From Paenibacillus crassostreae (lineage in GTDB: Bacteria; Bacillota; Bacilli; Paenibacillales; Paenibacillaceae), in contig NZ_CP017770.1 of assembly GCF_001857945.1 (NCBI RefSeq), forward strand, positions 3,534,001 to 3,598,000: DNA of 64,000 nt, given 5' to 3'. The translations under genes and the position numbers were made by a program. Below, in pieces: positions 45,368-54,514 of the stretch (position 1 is its first letter; each line of letters opens with the position of its first letter). Below the pieces are notes generated by a model that saw nothing but the letters and a program-made list of their open reading frames with translations, did not search any database and was not told where the DNA came from.

Positions 45368-45739
45368 ATGAAAAGAGATTTGGATATTATTATTCAAGTT
45401 TTAAAATATATTGAGGAACATAATACAGCAACAAATACTATTGTTGTTGAGTTGGAAGAGTATGAAACAGAAGAAGAAAAAGAGAATGTTCAATACCAAG
45501 TCCAGCTTTTAAGAGAAGCAGGATATATCGAAGCAAAGGCAACGCTCTCTCCTTATCAATTTTATGTGAAGACAATGACTTGGAAAGGTCATGATTTTCT
45601 AGATGCTGCAAGAGATCAGTCTGTTGTTGAAAAGGCCAAGGATCTCGTTAAAAGAAAAGGATTGGAATTTTCAACTTTACCTATTGATATTGCTAAAGAT
45701 TATTTAGTCCATACATTGAAAAGTATGATCGGACTATAA
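45368..45739 (+). CDS. DUF2513 family protein
   Basis: 123 residues. The start MKRDLDIIIQVLKYIEEHN, YQVQLLREAGYIEAKAT and TMTWKGHDFLDAARDQSVVEKAKD follow the DUF2513 pattern, a winged-helix-like family found mainly on mobile elements. It probably binds DNA; function not established. AGAGGTG precedes the ATG. Confidence 0.8.
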   Translation: MKRDLDIIIQVLKYIEEHNTATNTIVVELEEYETEEEKENVQYQVQLLREAGYIEAKATLSPYQFYVKTMTWKGHDFLDAARDQSVVEKAKDLVKRKGLEFSTLPIDIAKDYLVHTLKSMIGL

Positions 45740-45769
45740 ATCATCTGATTCAATGGGAGGGGTATTTAA

Positions 45770-46255
45770 ATGTTATCTGAAGAAAATGTAATAAAAATAC
45801 TTACAACAGTAATACCCACTCTATTAGTTGCATTAATCGTTCCTATTTATGGAATACGGTTTGCTCTCAGGCAGTTCTACACTCAGAAATGGTGGGAAAC
45901 AAAGTCAAGCAACTATTCAATAATTGTAGAGTGTTTATCGAACTACAGGTACGCAACTGGAGAATTATTTGAACATTATACTACTAATGAGATCTACAAT
46001 AGAGAAATAATCAGTAGATATGAAAAGCTGATTAAAGAGTCATTCGAAGAAATTAAGAAACAGATTTCAGTAGGAGCATTTGTAGTTTCTATTAGTGCAA
46101 TAGATGAGTTAGCGATTTTTATAAGAAAAGTCGAAACCAATCCTGATTCTATATCAGGAAATCATGTTGGCTCTTTGGATTCAAATTGTGGCTATGCCGT
46201 AAATAGTATAGATACAATTAAAACAATAGCTAAAAAGGATCTTAAGATTAAGTAG
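45770..46255 (+). CDS. membrane-anchored hypothetical protein
   Basis: 161 residues; GGGAGGGG before the ATG. One N-terminal transmembrane helix (about 8-30) is followed by a helical cytoplasmic domain (WWETKSSNYSIIVECLSNYR, YEKLIKESFEEIKKQISVGA). This layout is seen in membrane effectors and in ordinary accessory proteins; the family is not recognised. Confidence 0.55.
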   Translation: MLSEENVIKILTTVIPTLLVALIVPIYGIRFALRQFYTQKWWETKSSNYSIIVECLSNYRYATGELFEHYTTNEIYNREIISRYEKLIKESFEEIKKQISVGAFVVSISAIDELAIFIRKVETNPDSISGNHVGSLDSNCGYAVNSIDTIKTIAKKDLKIK

Positions 46256-46290
46256 GCACATAACATATTGCATTCAAAGGAGGACAGTCT

Positions 46291-47067
46291 GTGACTTTAG
46301 ATTGGGAAATGGATATAAATTGGAAGGTTCGCACACAAGACAATCGAATTTGCATTATAAGAGATCACAACTGGAGTTTTGCAGCATGGGAAATTGGCAG
46401 ATTAAATGATCAAATAAGGAATAAATCATTGGTGGTACATGTAGATGCACATCTAGATAACGCAATAGATGGTGCTTTAGTTACTGGCCTACAGGAAGCG
46501 ACAACAATTGAGCAAATAATAGAAGTATGTAGTAGTTACGATAGTTCACTAGGACAAACTCCTAAATCTAATATGATGCATATAGATAACTTTATTTGGT
46601 CTTCACTTGTTAGAGGAACGATAGAAGAAGTTATTTATGTTTCTCGCGATAATCAAGAGCTAAATACAATTGCAAACCTTTCAGAGCAGAATGATCCTCA
46701 AACTCAATTAGTACTTGAGAAGCTGCCACCAGATTGCAACTATAGAACGACACGATTTATGAATATTGATGATTTTTTAATGAGTTCTGTCGCACAAGAT
46801 CTAGGTGCATATCTTGGAGAACGAACAGCAATACTTGATCTTGATATCGATGTATTCAACGACTCAGATAGAATGTTTGATCCTGAATTAATACCAATGC
46901 ATCAGGTTCGAGAATACACAAAAAAACTTTATGGGTTATACCAATGGGATATGATTACGATAGCAATTTCACCTTCCTATTGTGGTGGAATTTTAGAAGC
47001 ACAATTATTATTAGAGAATGTTCTTAAAGCTTTAGATATAGATGTCCAATCAACTATAACTTGGTGA
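46291..47067 (+). CDS. UPF0489 family protein, arginase-like metal site
   Basis: 258 residues starting at GTG after AGGAGG. VHVDAHLDN (His50, Asp52, His54, Asp56) and AILDLDIDVFND (about 188-199) form the Asp/His-rich metal site of UPF0489, which resembles the arginase/deacetylase fold. The substrate is unknown. HIDNFIWSSLVRG and SPSYCGG agree with the family. Uncommon in Firmicutes; its place in a mobile block suggests cargo. Confidence 0.75.
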   Translation: MTLDWEMDINWKVRTQDNRICIIRDHNWSFAAWEIGRLNDQIRNKSLVVHVDAHLDNAIDGALVTGLQEATTIEQIIEVCSSYDSSLGQTPKSNMMHIDNFIWSSLVRGTIEEVIYVSRDNQELNTIANLSEQNDPQTQLVLEKLPPDCNYRTTRFMNIDDFLMSSVAQDLGAYLGERTAILDLDIDVFNDSDRMFDPELIPMHQVREYTKKLYGLYQWDMITIAISPSYCGGILEAQLLLENVLKALDIDVQSTITW

Positions 47068-47243
47068 ATTTGGCATTTTATAAGAGAGTTACATTTAATA
47101 AAATTCGTCTTTATGTGTGTCGGGAGTCACCATATTTTTTACATGTGGAATACGGATTTTTCGAGTAGAATATGTTAGGCGAGTCCCTTTCCAAAACCAT
47201 AAAATACATATCATTATAAAGAACTCAGGAAGTGATATATAAT

Positions 47244-48257
47244 ATGGATGATTGGTCAAAGAATCTTCCCAAAAGAACTAAGGAGCATGTGAGTAACGAC
47301 CTAGCTCGTAATAAATTTAGACTGCTATTCACTGATCCTTATTTTATAATTAGAGAAGAGACCGACAATGATTATGGTGTAGATATACACATTGAAGCGT
47401 TAGTTAATGAAGGTGACTCTCCTACGAACATTCGGGCACATGTACAACTCAAGTCTTCAAATAAAGGTCGAAATTCCAATGGAGGTTATTCATATAGTGT
47501 GTCAACTTCAAACCTACACTATCTTTTAAATAATCCCGGATCGATTTATGTCTTTTATTCGGTAGAGAATGATATTTTCTACTATAGTAGCGTAGACAGA
47601 GTATTTGATTACTATAATTCTCAAGGCGATGTTTGGAAAGATCAAAAGAGTATTACTATTCATTTTGATAATGTATTAGATGAATCAGAACTTTTAATGA
47701 TTCATAACAATTTGATTGAGTTTGCTTTAATGTTTAAAGAACTTAGACTTAAGATGAACTCGTCAGGATTAAAGCCAGGAGCAAAGTTTGTTTATGGAGA
47801 ATTGTACTTTGAATCCTCTGATGAATTATTTCAGGAATACCAAGAAGCTAACAATGTCGGTTACGTTTATTCTACAAATGCAGAAGGCAAGGTGATTTTT
47901 CTGCATAATCTAATTTGGGAGAATGCACACGGCTCAATACCGACAGGTTATCAGGTATATCATATCAACGGGAATACTCTTGATAATCGAAAGAATAACT
48001 TAGACATAATGAAAACAATTGAAGCTTTCCCGCTCGTGGAATTCCAGTGGGATATTGAAGAGGCTCAAGCATATAACATAATTACATTGATTACTGAAGG
48101 GCCAGAAGCTGAGTTGAAGGATGTTCCTCCTCCCCCAATAACAATGTTTCATAGAATTATTAGTGACTTAAGGAAACAGGGTTGGAGCGTTACCGAGAAT
48201 GAGATGAACCAATTAAAGGAAACCTTAAAATCACATTTAGAAATGAATTTTGAATGA
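47244..48257 (+). CDS. DUF4365 nuclease-like domain fused to HNH endonuclease
   Basis: 337 residues; ATG 47244 fits AGGAAGTG (GTG 47232 overlaps it). The N-terminal DUF4365 domain carries DNDYGVDIHIEAL (about 41-53) and HVQLKSS (66-72), a PD-(D/E)XK-type active site. The C-terminal part has an HNH module: FLHNLIWENAHGSIPTGYQV, YHINGNTLDNRKNN. Two nuclease domains in one protein suggest DNA cleavage, perhaps in defence. A complete inner partner (methylase) is not nearby, so self-protection is unclear. Confidence 0.75.
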   Translation: MDDWSKNLPKRTKEHVSNDLARNKFRLLFTDPYFIIREETDNDYGVDIHIEALVNEGDSPTNIRAHVQLKSSNKGRNSNGGYSYSVSTSNLHYLLNNPGSIYVFYSVENDIFYYSSVDRVFDYYNSQGDVWKDQKSITIHFDNVLDESELLMIHNNLIEFALMFKELRLKMNSSGLKPGAKFVYGELYFESSDELFQEYQEANNVGYVYSTNAEGKVIFLHNLIWENAHGSIPTGYQVYHINGNTLDNRKNNLDIMKTIEAFPLVEFQWDIEEAQAYNIITLITEGPEAELKDVPPPPITMFHRIISDLRKQGWSVTENEMNQLKETLKSHLEMNFE

Positions 48258-48396
48258 GTCAGAAGTGCAGAGGACATCATCTAATACGTCATTCTCACTG
48301 CTTAAGATACTTACTCCTTTAATGTCTAATAGAGCATTTTCTTACTACTCAATCAGAAAAATTAATGAAAACCAATATATCCCTTTCACGGTCTCC

Positions 48397-48438
48397 ACAC
48401 ACGTGGAGTGTGTGGTGTCACTGCATCGAATTGATTAA
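48397..48438 (+). repeat. rlmCD 3'-end remnant A (attachment scar)
   Basis: The sequence reads THVECVVSLHRID and stop, like the C-terminus of RlmCD ([12 protein letters not shown] at 11116-11151). No rlmCD body precedes it. First of five such tails, all on the plus strand. Confidence 0.75.
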
Positions 48439-48477
48439 TATTTGGGACGCCTAACGCGGTTATTTATCATAATGTAC

Positions 48478-48523
48478 AACAACAGCCTTTCACCATTGTA
48501 TAATGCGGTGAAAGGCTGTTGTT
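48478..48523. terminator. 17-bp perfect hairpin, bidirectional terminator
   Basis: AACAACAGCCTTTCACC (48478-48494) and its exact complement (48507-48523) flank a 12-base loop, between tail A and the end of the tetR gene. Frames that span it on both strands are not credible genes; 48524-48820 holds nothing else I can support. Confidence 0.7.
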
Positions 48524-48820
48524 TGTCATTTATTCGTTTAATAAATGCACTAAATTGCTGTTTGACCTCTGTGAAAAGTGAAGTCTTTAGATATTTGAAT
48601 TTCTTAATTCGAGAATGTATAGATCTTATCCACACGAACAGCAGATGTAGCATGCAATTGCCCTTCGTCAAGATCTTTAGCAGTTATTTGCATCAAATAA
48701 GTCTTACTGAAGACACATTTCTCCATTTTAATGGATGCAGCGGGGGGTGGCTCTATTTCATTAACACAGTGGCTCTCACACATGAACTCGATGGCTCTCC
48801 GGCATTAAAATATTCACTAC

Positions 48821-49423
48821 TTAAAGCTTAAATAAAGGATCGATATATAATCGTACTACCTTTTGTTTAATATTATTTTTGTTTAAACCACGATTTTCTT
48901 TTGTAAAGACATATAACTCCGGTGTTATAGATGCTAACATAGCATCTACTCTAAACCCGGTATCTTTATCCTTGCTTTTATAATGTGACTGCGCCTCATC
49001 AATCAATTTATAAAACATCTGATATAGAAATACATAGATTGGCGAGTGATACATCATTTGCTGTCGCTCTTCACAAGAAGGTGCCTGAATATAGACGAGC
49101 CAATTGGAATGCTTGTCAATAAATTCAACGCAATAATGTACCATCTTGGTTAATTTTTTTTGCAAGGAATCCCCATTATTCGAATCGAGATAGTGCAGAA
49201 CTTCGGCAATAAACTCCTCGCTGCTCTCCTTCATCAAATCCTGACAGATTTCCCCTTTATGAGCGTAGTGTCTATAAAGCGTACCTTGTCCTATTCCGGC
49301 CGTAGTTGCGATCTTGCGCATGGAAACATTATCAACTCCGTGTTCTAAAAACAGAGCTTCTGCGCATTGCAAAATCGCACTTCTGTACTTAATAACATCT
49401 TTACGCTCTTTTTTTGAATCCAT
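48821..49423 (-). CDS. TetR/AcrR family repressor
   Basis: 200 residues. The N-terminal HTH is clear: ILQCAEALFLEHGVDNVSMR, KIATTAGIGQGTLYRHYAHK. The remaining helices form the ligand-binding domain. It is divergent from an MFS efflux gene, and two strong palindromes between them are probable operators, so it most likely represses the pump (and itself) until a drug binds. GAGGTGAGGTGG precedes the start. Confidence 0.9.
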   Translation of the reverse strand: MDSKKERKDVIKYRSAILQCAEALFLEHGVDNVSMRKIATTAGIGQGTLYRHYAHKGEICQDLMKESSEEFIAEVLHYLDSNNGDSLQKKLTKMVHYCVEFIDKHSNWLVYIQAPSCEERQQMMYHSPIYVFLYQMFYKLIDEAQSHYKSKDKDTGFRVDAMLASITPELYVFTKENRGLNKNNIKQKVVRLYIDPLFKL

Positions 49424-49472
49424 GCCACCTCACCTCTGATTGTATTATAACAAATCATAACTGATTTTACGA

Positions 49473-49530
49473 TTGACAAACGGACAAATGTCCGTTATTG
49501 TGAATCTATAAAACGGACACATGTCCGTTT
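49473..49530 (+). promoter_or_regulatory. MFS promoter with two TetR-type operators
   Basis: -35 TTGACA (49473-49478) and -10 TATTGT (49496-49501) are 17 bases apart. The palindrome AACGGACAAATGTCCGTT (49479-49496) fills the spacer, and the perfect 20-bp AAACGGACACATGTCCGTTT (49511-49530) lies over the start point. Their centres are 33 bases apart, three helical turns, so two repressor dimers can bind on the same face. Confidence 0.8.
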
Positions 49531-49611
49531 TCAATAGACTATTCATTTCTTTCAAATCTGATAGATGTGATTTAGTCCATTGTAGAATAAATCAATTAAT
49601 TAAGGAGGCAG

Positions 49612-51087
49612 ATGATGTCAATATCAAAAAATCGATTAGAGGAGCAGACTAAATCAATGAAGGCTATCATTATTCCACTTATTTCGATCATTTTAGGACT
49701 GTTTATGGTTCTCTTTGACGGAACGGCTGTAAATGTCGCGCTACCCAAGCTTTCTACTGCTTTCGACTCTCCATTATCGTTACTACAATGGACGGTTACG
49801 GGTTATGTGCTTGCCCATGCCGCCGTTATACCACTTTCTGGATGGCTCTCGGATCGCTTTGGCGCCAAACAAATCTTCCTGTTCTCAATCGCATTTTTCA
49901 CACTAGGTTCCATTCTTGTTGCTATTTCAACCACTGCAGAACAAATGATCCTTTTTCGTGTCATTCAAGGAATTGGCGGGGGTATGATCATGCCAATATC
50001 TATCGCCTTTGTATATAAAGTTTCTCCACCAGAGAAGGTAGGGACTGTAATGGGGGTTATGGGAATCCCTGTCTTGCTTGCTCCAGCGCTAGCTCCATTA
50101 TTGGCGGGATGGCTTGTCGACTATGTCACATGGCAGTGGATATTCATCATCAACATCCCAATTGGTATTATTGCGATAATCTTAGGTATTCGTTCTCTCC
50201 CCAATATAAAAGGCGAACCCAGCACCTCCCTCGACATATGGGGAATCCTACTCGCTCCAATTGCTTTTGCAAGTTTGTCGTACGGAATTAGCGAGGGCAC
50301 TAACGGATGGACATCAAGTAGAACCCTATGGGGACTTCTAATTGGAGTCATTGCATTGTTCATGTTTATTTGGGTCGAGTTAAGGCAAGAGCAGCCCATT
50401 CTTGAACTCCGGGTATTCAAGTCTTTAAAGTTTAATATAAGTATTTACATACAATGGATATTCCAAATCGCTCTATTTGGAACCATGTTTATGGTCCCCC
50501 TATTTTTGCAGGAGGTGCATCAGTACAGCGCTTTGAAAACAGGTCTCCTTATGCTTCCTCAAGCTACAGCCTCCGGTATTTTCGTGCTTATCAGCGGAAG
50601 ACTATTCGATAGACTTGGCGCCCGGCCGTTGGTCATGTCGGGAATGGCCGCTATCGGTGGCGCAGCTTTCTTGTTATCCCATGTATCGGTAAGCGGAGAG
50701 ATGACGATGTTAATCCTTGCGCTGTTCTTGCTCGGATCAGGAATGGGACTCGCTATGATGCCGCTCACCACTCATATCATTCAACTAGCGCCCAGTCATT
50801 TAGTGGACAGGGTTACGGCATTAACCAGTGCTGCCCAACAATTTATATCTTCATTCGCCATAGCAGGGCTAATGACGATTCTAACAAGCCAGATGAAACA
50901 CTTCACTTCTGTAGAAGGACTTTCTTCTCTGGATACAATGGCAAACTCATTTTCCGCTACCTTTAAAGCGCTTATCTATGTCTCAGTAATTGGACTACTT
51001 TTGAGCATGCTACTGGTTAAATCCCAGATGGGCGCTGCAGATAAAAATGGCCAAGAAACCCTGCATACTAGAAATATGATGCATTAA
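49612..51087 (+). CDS. MFS drug efflux transporter, DHA2 (EmrB/QacA) family
   Basis: 491 residues with about 14 transmembrane helices. Motif A is GWLSDRFGAKQIFL (about 78-91), motif C-like GIPVLLAPALAPLLAGWLVD (about 150-170), and the N-terminal ILGLFMVLFDGTAVNVALPKL is typical of DHA2 proton-driven exporters. GGAGGC precedes the ATG. Regulated by the divergent TetR. The following SDR gene is 52 bases away and probably co-transcribed. Confidence 0.9.
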   Translation: MMSISKNRLEEQTKSMKAIIIPLISIILGLFMVLFDGTAVNVALPKLSTAFDSPLSLLQWTVTGYVLAHAAVIPLSGWLSDRFGAKQIFLFSIAFFTLGSILVAISTTAEQMILFRVIQGIGGGMIMPISIAFVYKVSPPEKVGTVMGVMGIPVLLAPALAPLLAGWLVDYVTWQWIFIINIPIGIIAIILGIRSLPNIKGEPSTSLDIWGILLAPIAFASLSYGISEGTNGWTSSRTLWGLLIGVIALFMFIWVELRQEQPILELRVFKSLKFNISIYIQWIFQIALFGTMFMVPLFLQEVHQYSALKTGLLMLPQATASGIFVLISGRLFDRLGARPLVMSGMAAIGGAAFLLSHVSVSGEMTMLILALFLLGSGMGLAMMPLTTHIIQLAPSHLVDRVTALTSAAQQFISSFAIAGLMTILTSQMKHFTSVEGLSSLDTMANSFSATFKALIYVSVIGLLLSMLLVKSQMGAADKNGQETLHTRNMMH

Positions 51088-51139
51088 CGGTTTCAAACAA
51101 AAGATTACTGCTTGCATCTTACAAAAGGGGACTAAAAAT

Positions 51140-51931
51140 ATGTTTGATTACAAAGGAAAAACAGCATTGATAACCGGAGCTTCATCCGGAATAGGCGAGG
51201 CCTTTGCCCGCGATCTAGCCGCTAAAGGCATGAATCTTGTTCTTGTTGCCCGTTCCGAAGACAAATTACGCCGTCTTTCAGAAGCTCTAAAAAAAGAATA
51301 TAGAATTCAAGCGGGAGTTATTGTCGCCGATCTAAGTAAGGAAGAGTCAGCTCAAATGGTCTTTGATACGGTAGAACAACAACAGCAGCGTATAGATCTG
51401 TTGATTAACAATGCAGGAATTGTGACTCACGGTTTGTTTGCCGAAAAATCATTGCAATCTCAGCAAAATGAAATGCGATTAAATCTGTATACACCAGTGA
51501 GCTTAGCCCATCTCTTTATACAAGATATGATTCAAAAAGGTGCGGGGGCTATTATAAATGTGGCTTCCACAGGAGGCTTCCAGCCCATGCCTTATCGAGC
51601 CGTATACAGTGCAACTAAAGCTTTCATCATTGCTTGGGGTGAGGCAATATGGGCTGAAGCACGAGAGAAAGGAGTCTCCGTTGTCACTTTATGTCCGGGA
51701 CCGACGGATACTAATATCTATGAGGCGATGGGTACTACCGAATCGGGGATTGGAAAAATGGTACCGCCCCAACATGTTGTACAAACGGGATTACGTGCAT
51801 TGAAAAAAAATAAGATGACGGTCATTGACGGGATGGGCAACTATTGGATATCGCAAGTGTATCGGTTCACTCCCCGTCGAACGCTGGTTAACTTGATGTA
51901 TAGAATATTTCATCCTAAATCTAAAAAATAA
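51140..51931 (+). CDS. short-chain dehydrogenase/reductase
   Basis: 263 residues. Cofactor loop TGASSGIGEA (12-21), NNAG (90-93), catalytic Ser143 and Y156-x3-K160 in YSATK. The family is like DltE/YqjQ-type classical SDRs of Bacilli that use NADP(H). Substrate unknown; it may modify the same compound that the pump exports. AAAGGGG precedes the ATG. Confidence 0.88.
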   Translation: MFDYKGKTALITGASSGIGEAFARDLAAKGMNLVLVARSEDKLRRLSEALKKEYRIQAGVIVADLSKEESAQMVFDTVEQQQQRIDLLINNAGIVTHGLFAEKSLQSQQNEMRLNLYTPVSLAHLFIQDMIQKGAGAIINVASTGGFQPMPYRAVYSATKAFIIAWGEAIWAEAREKGVSVVTLCPGPTDTNIYEAMGTTESGIGKMVPPQHVVQTGLRALKKNKMTVIDGMGNYWISQVYRFTPRRTLVNLMYRIFHPKSKK

Positions 51932-52070
51932 TAATTCCCTCTTTGGCTATGTATTGACGGAGGGGTTTAGGCTTTTGATTTAATAATTATGTTTGATACA
52001 GTAAGTTCAAATAACGGGTTTAGGCATCCCCTGCTATTTATAAATCACATGTGTTGACTCTGCTTACTCC

Positions 52071-52109
52071 ACACATGTGGAGTGCTCAATATTGATGGTT
52101 CGAAAATGA
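52071..52109 (+). repeat. rlmCD 3'-end remnant B (attachment scar)
   Basis: Reads THVECSILMVRK and stop. The bases after the stop (AGATGTGACAGTAT) are shared with remnant E at 60.0 kb, so B and E come from closely related sequences. Confidence 0.75.
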
Positions 52110-52205
52110 GATGTGACAGTATCGCTAAAGATATAAAGCGGAGAACCTTACCTCAAGTGATGGCAAGTTTTTGGTGAACAGCATTAAGCTTCAAGGGGGC
52201 AGCTA

Positions 52206-53153
52206 ATGAACAAAACAGACCGTTTATTAGCCATCGTGCTAGAGCTGCAAAGTAGAGAAGTGGTACGGGGCGAAGATTTGGCGGCCCTATTTGAAACCAG
52301 CGTGCGGACCATCTATCGTGACATTCAGGCACTTAGTGAAGCGGGCGTGCCGATTATAGGTGCCCCAGGCACAGGATATTCTTTGATGAAAGGCTATTTC
52401 CTGCCGCCGATCAGTTTCACGGTAGAAGAAGCCGTGACCTTGCTTATAGGAACGGACTTTATCGAGCAACGATTTGATGATGAGTATCGTATCAGGGCTC
52501 AAGCCGCTCGGAGGAAAATCGAGGCCAATCTATCGGAGAGCGTTCGCAATGAGACCTCTCGTGTGCGCAAGGCGCTGCGCTTGCTCACTCCCGGTAAACG
52601 GGTCGCGCTGTCAAAAGAAAGGGAATATTTCGAAAAGATCCGTCGAGCGATATTAGATGAACGAAAGATCAGATTTCATTATTCGAAAGGGATTGCGGAT
52701 TCCAAGGGGAATCACCATAGTGATCGTACCGTCGCTCCCTATGGCCTGGTACTCGTTGAAGGATCTTGGATTCTCGTGGCACGTTGCGATCTACGCCAAG
52801 ACATTCGCCATTTCCGTTTGTCCCGAATGACCGAACTTATCGATCTGGAAGAACGATTTGAACTACCGGCGCATTTTAACTTAAGGGAGTATACCCCTCC
52901 GGATGATCGCCACTTGCGAGTTCGCCTTCGATTTAACCATGACATCGCAGATAAGGTGAAGGAATCGAACTATCATTACATGGAGGATATGGAAGAGCAT
53001 CAAGATGGATTGCATGTGGTCTTACGCGTTCGTCAACTGGATGAATTGCTGCAATGGGTGCTTGGCTGGGGAGCGGGTGTGATAGTATTGGAACCTGAAT
53101 CATTCCGAAATTGGATTCGTGAGGAAGCCCAAAGAATGTTAAAACGCTACTGA
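52206..53153 (+). CDS. WYL-domain transcriptional regulator (YafY family)
   Basis: 315 residues. An HTH_11 domain at the N-terminus (RLLAIVLELQSREVVRGEDL, FETSVRTIYRDIQALSEAG) is followed by the WYL domain (KIRFHYSKG, APYGLVLVEGSWILVARC, RHFRLSRM) and the WCX dimer-forming C-terminus. Such proteins sense ligands or DNA damage and often control nearby genes. AAGGGGGC precedes the start. A perfect hairpin terminator follows. Confidence 0.9.
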   Translation: MNKTDRLLAIVLELQSREVVRGEDLAALFETSVRTIYRDIQALSEAGVPIIGAPGTGYSLMKGYFLPPISFTVEEAVTLLIGTDFIEQRFDDEYRIRAQAARRKIEANLSESVRNETSRVRKALRLLTPGKRVALSKEREYFEKIRRAILDERKIRFHYSKGIADSKGNHHSDRTVAPYGLVLVEGSWILVARCDLRQDIRHFRLSRMTELIDLEERFELPAHFNLREYTPPDDRHLRVRLRFNHDIADKVKESNYHYMEDMEEHQDGLHVVLRVRQLDELLQWVLGWGAGVIVLEPESFRNWIREEAQRMLKRY

Positions 53154-53180
53154 CATAACGTTGTCAGTAGCGTTGTTTTA
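53143..53180 (+). terminator. terminator overlapping the WYL gene end
   Basis: AACGCTACTGACA (53143-53155) pairs with TGTCAGTAGCGTT (53162-53174) around a 6-base loop, then GTTTTA. The first arm holds the last codons and stop. Confidence 0.85.
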
Positions 53181-53357
53181 TAATAGGGTTTGTAAACGTA
53201 AAGGAGTGGTGAGATAAATGCGAAGTACGACTTGCATCGGTTGGGGGACTCAGCCAATCTATTTTTTACAGCTACTTTGCCCCTTAAGGAAGCTTCGCTG
53301 GTTCTGGCCAACGATAATACGGTATTGTATCATTTATTATAGGAAGGATGATATCTT

Positions 53358-53762
53358 GTGAATTTCGCTTCTGTGCGCATCATTACTGACGACGTGGATC
53401 GTCTCGTCGAGTTCTATGAGAAAGTCATGGGTGTTTCGGCGGAGCGCCCCGCGCCCGTTTTTGCCGAACTCGTTGTGTCATCATGCACCCTGGCAATCGG
53501 CCACTCCCAGACGGCGCAACTATTCGGCGCTGGTTCCGTAGTGGCGGCCAACAATCACACTGTCATCATCGAGTTCCGCGTCGACGATGTCGAAGCCGAA
53601 TACGCGCGCTTGAAGCTATTTGTCGATGATTGGGTAAAGGAACCGACCACGATGCCGTGGGGGAACCGTTCTGTGCTTTTCCGTGATCCCGACGGCAACC
53701 TCGTTAACCTCTTCGAGCCGGTGACCGAGGAAGCGATCAAACGGTTCAGCGGTAGGCGTTGA
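53358..53762 (+). CDS. VOC superfamily (glyoxalase/bleomycin-resistance-like) protein
   Basis: 134 residues starting at GTG after AGGAAGG. Two beta-alpha-beta-beta-beta units: VRIITDDVDRLVEFYEKVMG and IEFRVDDVEAEYARLK, ending with the metal ligand-like RDPDGNLVNLFEPV. GC content is clearly higher than in the flanks, a sign of separate origin. It may be a resistance or dioxygenase-type protein. A preceding stretch (53219-53340) seems to hold a decayed small gene. Confidence 0.85.
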   Translation: MNFASVRIITDDVDRLVEFYEKVMGVSAERPAPVFAELVVSSCTLAIGHSQTAQLFGAGSVVAANNHTVIIEFRVDDVEAEYARLKLFVDDWVKEPTTMPWGNRSVLFRDPDGNLVNLFEPVTEEAIKRFSGRR

Positions 53763-53789
53763 CGGACAGTTAAGGTGAGTGAGGCCTCA

Positions 53790-54205
53790 ATTTAGGGAGT
53801 GGCAACGATTTATAAAATAAATGGCCATCTAGTGCAGAAAGCCTTAAAATGAGCAAATGTGAAAATTACGTATGCTAAAGAGGAAATGAATGAAGTAAAT
53901 AAGTAGCTGAGGCATTTGCAAAAAGATCGTATGGAGCTTACTGATAAACTGCTGAACAAGACGCGGGACGATGAAATATTCAAAGGGGAAAGGAATTGGA
54001 TAACGTCATTTTCCAGGAACAGGAAAACGAAGTCTCCATACATGCGTTCCAATTAGAAGTTCAGCGTATTACTCAACTGGAAATTTCGGATGAAGAAATC
54101 CTTCGAGAAGTGTTTCATCGATTAATTCACAAGGTCGAAGTATTTGAGGATAGCAGCATAGAAATCCACAATAGTTTCAAAAATCCGTTGTCGCTGGGGG
54201 CTTAG
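53790..54205 (+). pseudogene. decayed large serine recombinase, C-terminal remnant
   Basis: Fragments in several frames resemble a recombinase C-terminus: LQKDRMELTDKLLNKTRDDE and then EISDEEILREVFHRLIHKVE and SIEIHNSFKNPLSL. The N-terminal catalytic domain is gone. It ends 36 bases before rlmCD tail C, the usual place of a serine integrase relative to its attachment site. Confidence 0.75.
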
Positions 54206-54241
54206 AATGCCCCCTTCCATTATATCAATAATAAGCATTCG

Positions 54242-54283
54242 ATACATGTGGAGTGCTGTGTGTCGCTAGTGAGGATGCATTGA
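54242..54283 (+). repeat. rlmCD 3'-end remnant C (attachment scar)
   Basis: Reads IHVECCVSLVRMH and stop, in the same orientation as the other tails and just after a recombinase remnant. Confidence 0.75.
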
Positions 54284-54395
54284 ATAAGTAGCTCATTTAC
54301 CTGATTTATTATTAAGCTTAAGCAGAGATAGTGCTTGAGTTTTTTGTATTTTTCGCAGATTTAAAATGATTTTATTATACGTTTGGAAGGTATCT

Positions 54396-54471
54396 TGGGT
54401 CTAAACTCAGCTGGGAGAGCGCAATGCTAGCAGCGATGCGCTCAGGGGTTCGATCCCCCTAGGCTCCACCA
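54396..54471 (+). tRNA. tRNA-Ala-like gene, probably a pseudo-tRNA
   Basis: A 76-base cloverleaf can be drawn with standard spacing: acceptor 54396-54402/54561-like 3' strand AGGCTCC, D-arm ACTC...GAGC, anticodon loop CTAGCAG (anticodon AGC), five perfect T-stem pairs with TTCGATC, and encoded CCA. The G3-U70 alanine identity pair is kept. Mismatches at 1-72, 10-25 and in the anticodon stem, and an anticodon that is rare in bacteria, argue for decay. Confidence 0.55.
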
Positions 54472-54485
54472 AAACAATGAACAAC

Positions 54486-54514
54486 ACGCAACCTACTAGG
54501 GTTGCGTTTTTTAT
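54486..54514 (+). terminator. terminator after the tRNA-like gene
   Basis: ACGCAACC pairs with GGTTGCGT around TACTAG, followed by six T. Such terminators follow tRNA genes. From here to 54939 there is no supported gene: an inverted repeat GTTGAATCCT/AGGATTCAAC (54571-54644) and another GGCTCCACCA (54659-54668) are seen. Confidence 0.75.

Noticed and set aside
48435..48831. Overlapping frames on both strands between tail A and tetR
   Set aside because: They run through a 17-bp perfect hairpin, have no SD sites and odd composition; treated as non-coding.
53219..53356. 47-residue frame before the VOC gene
   Set aside because: It has an SD, but a different frame (LHRLGDSANLFFTATLPL) looks more protein-like, so this seems to be a decayed gene rather than a real one.
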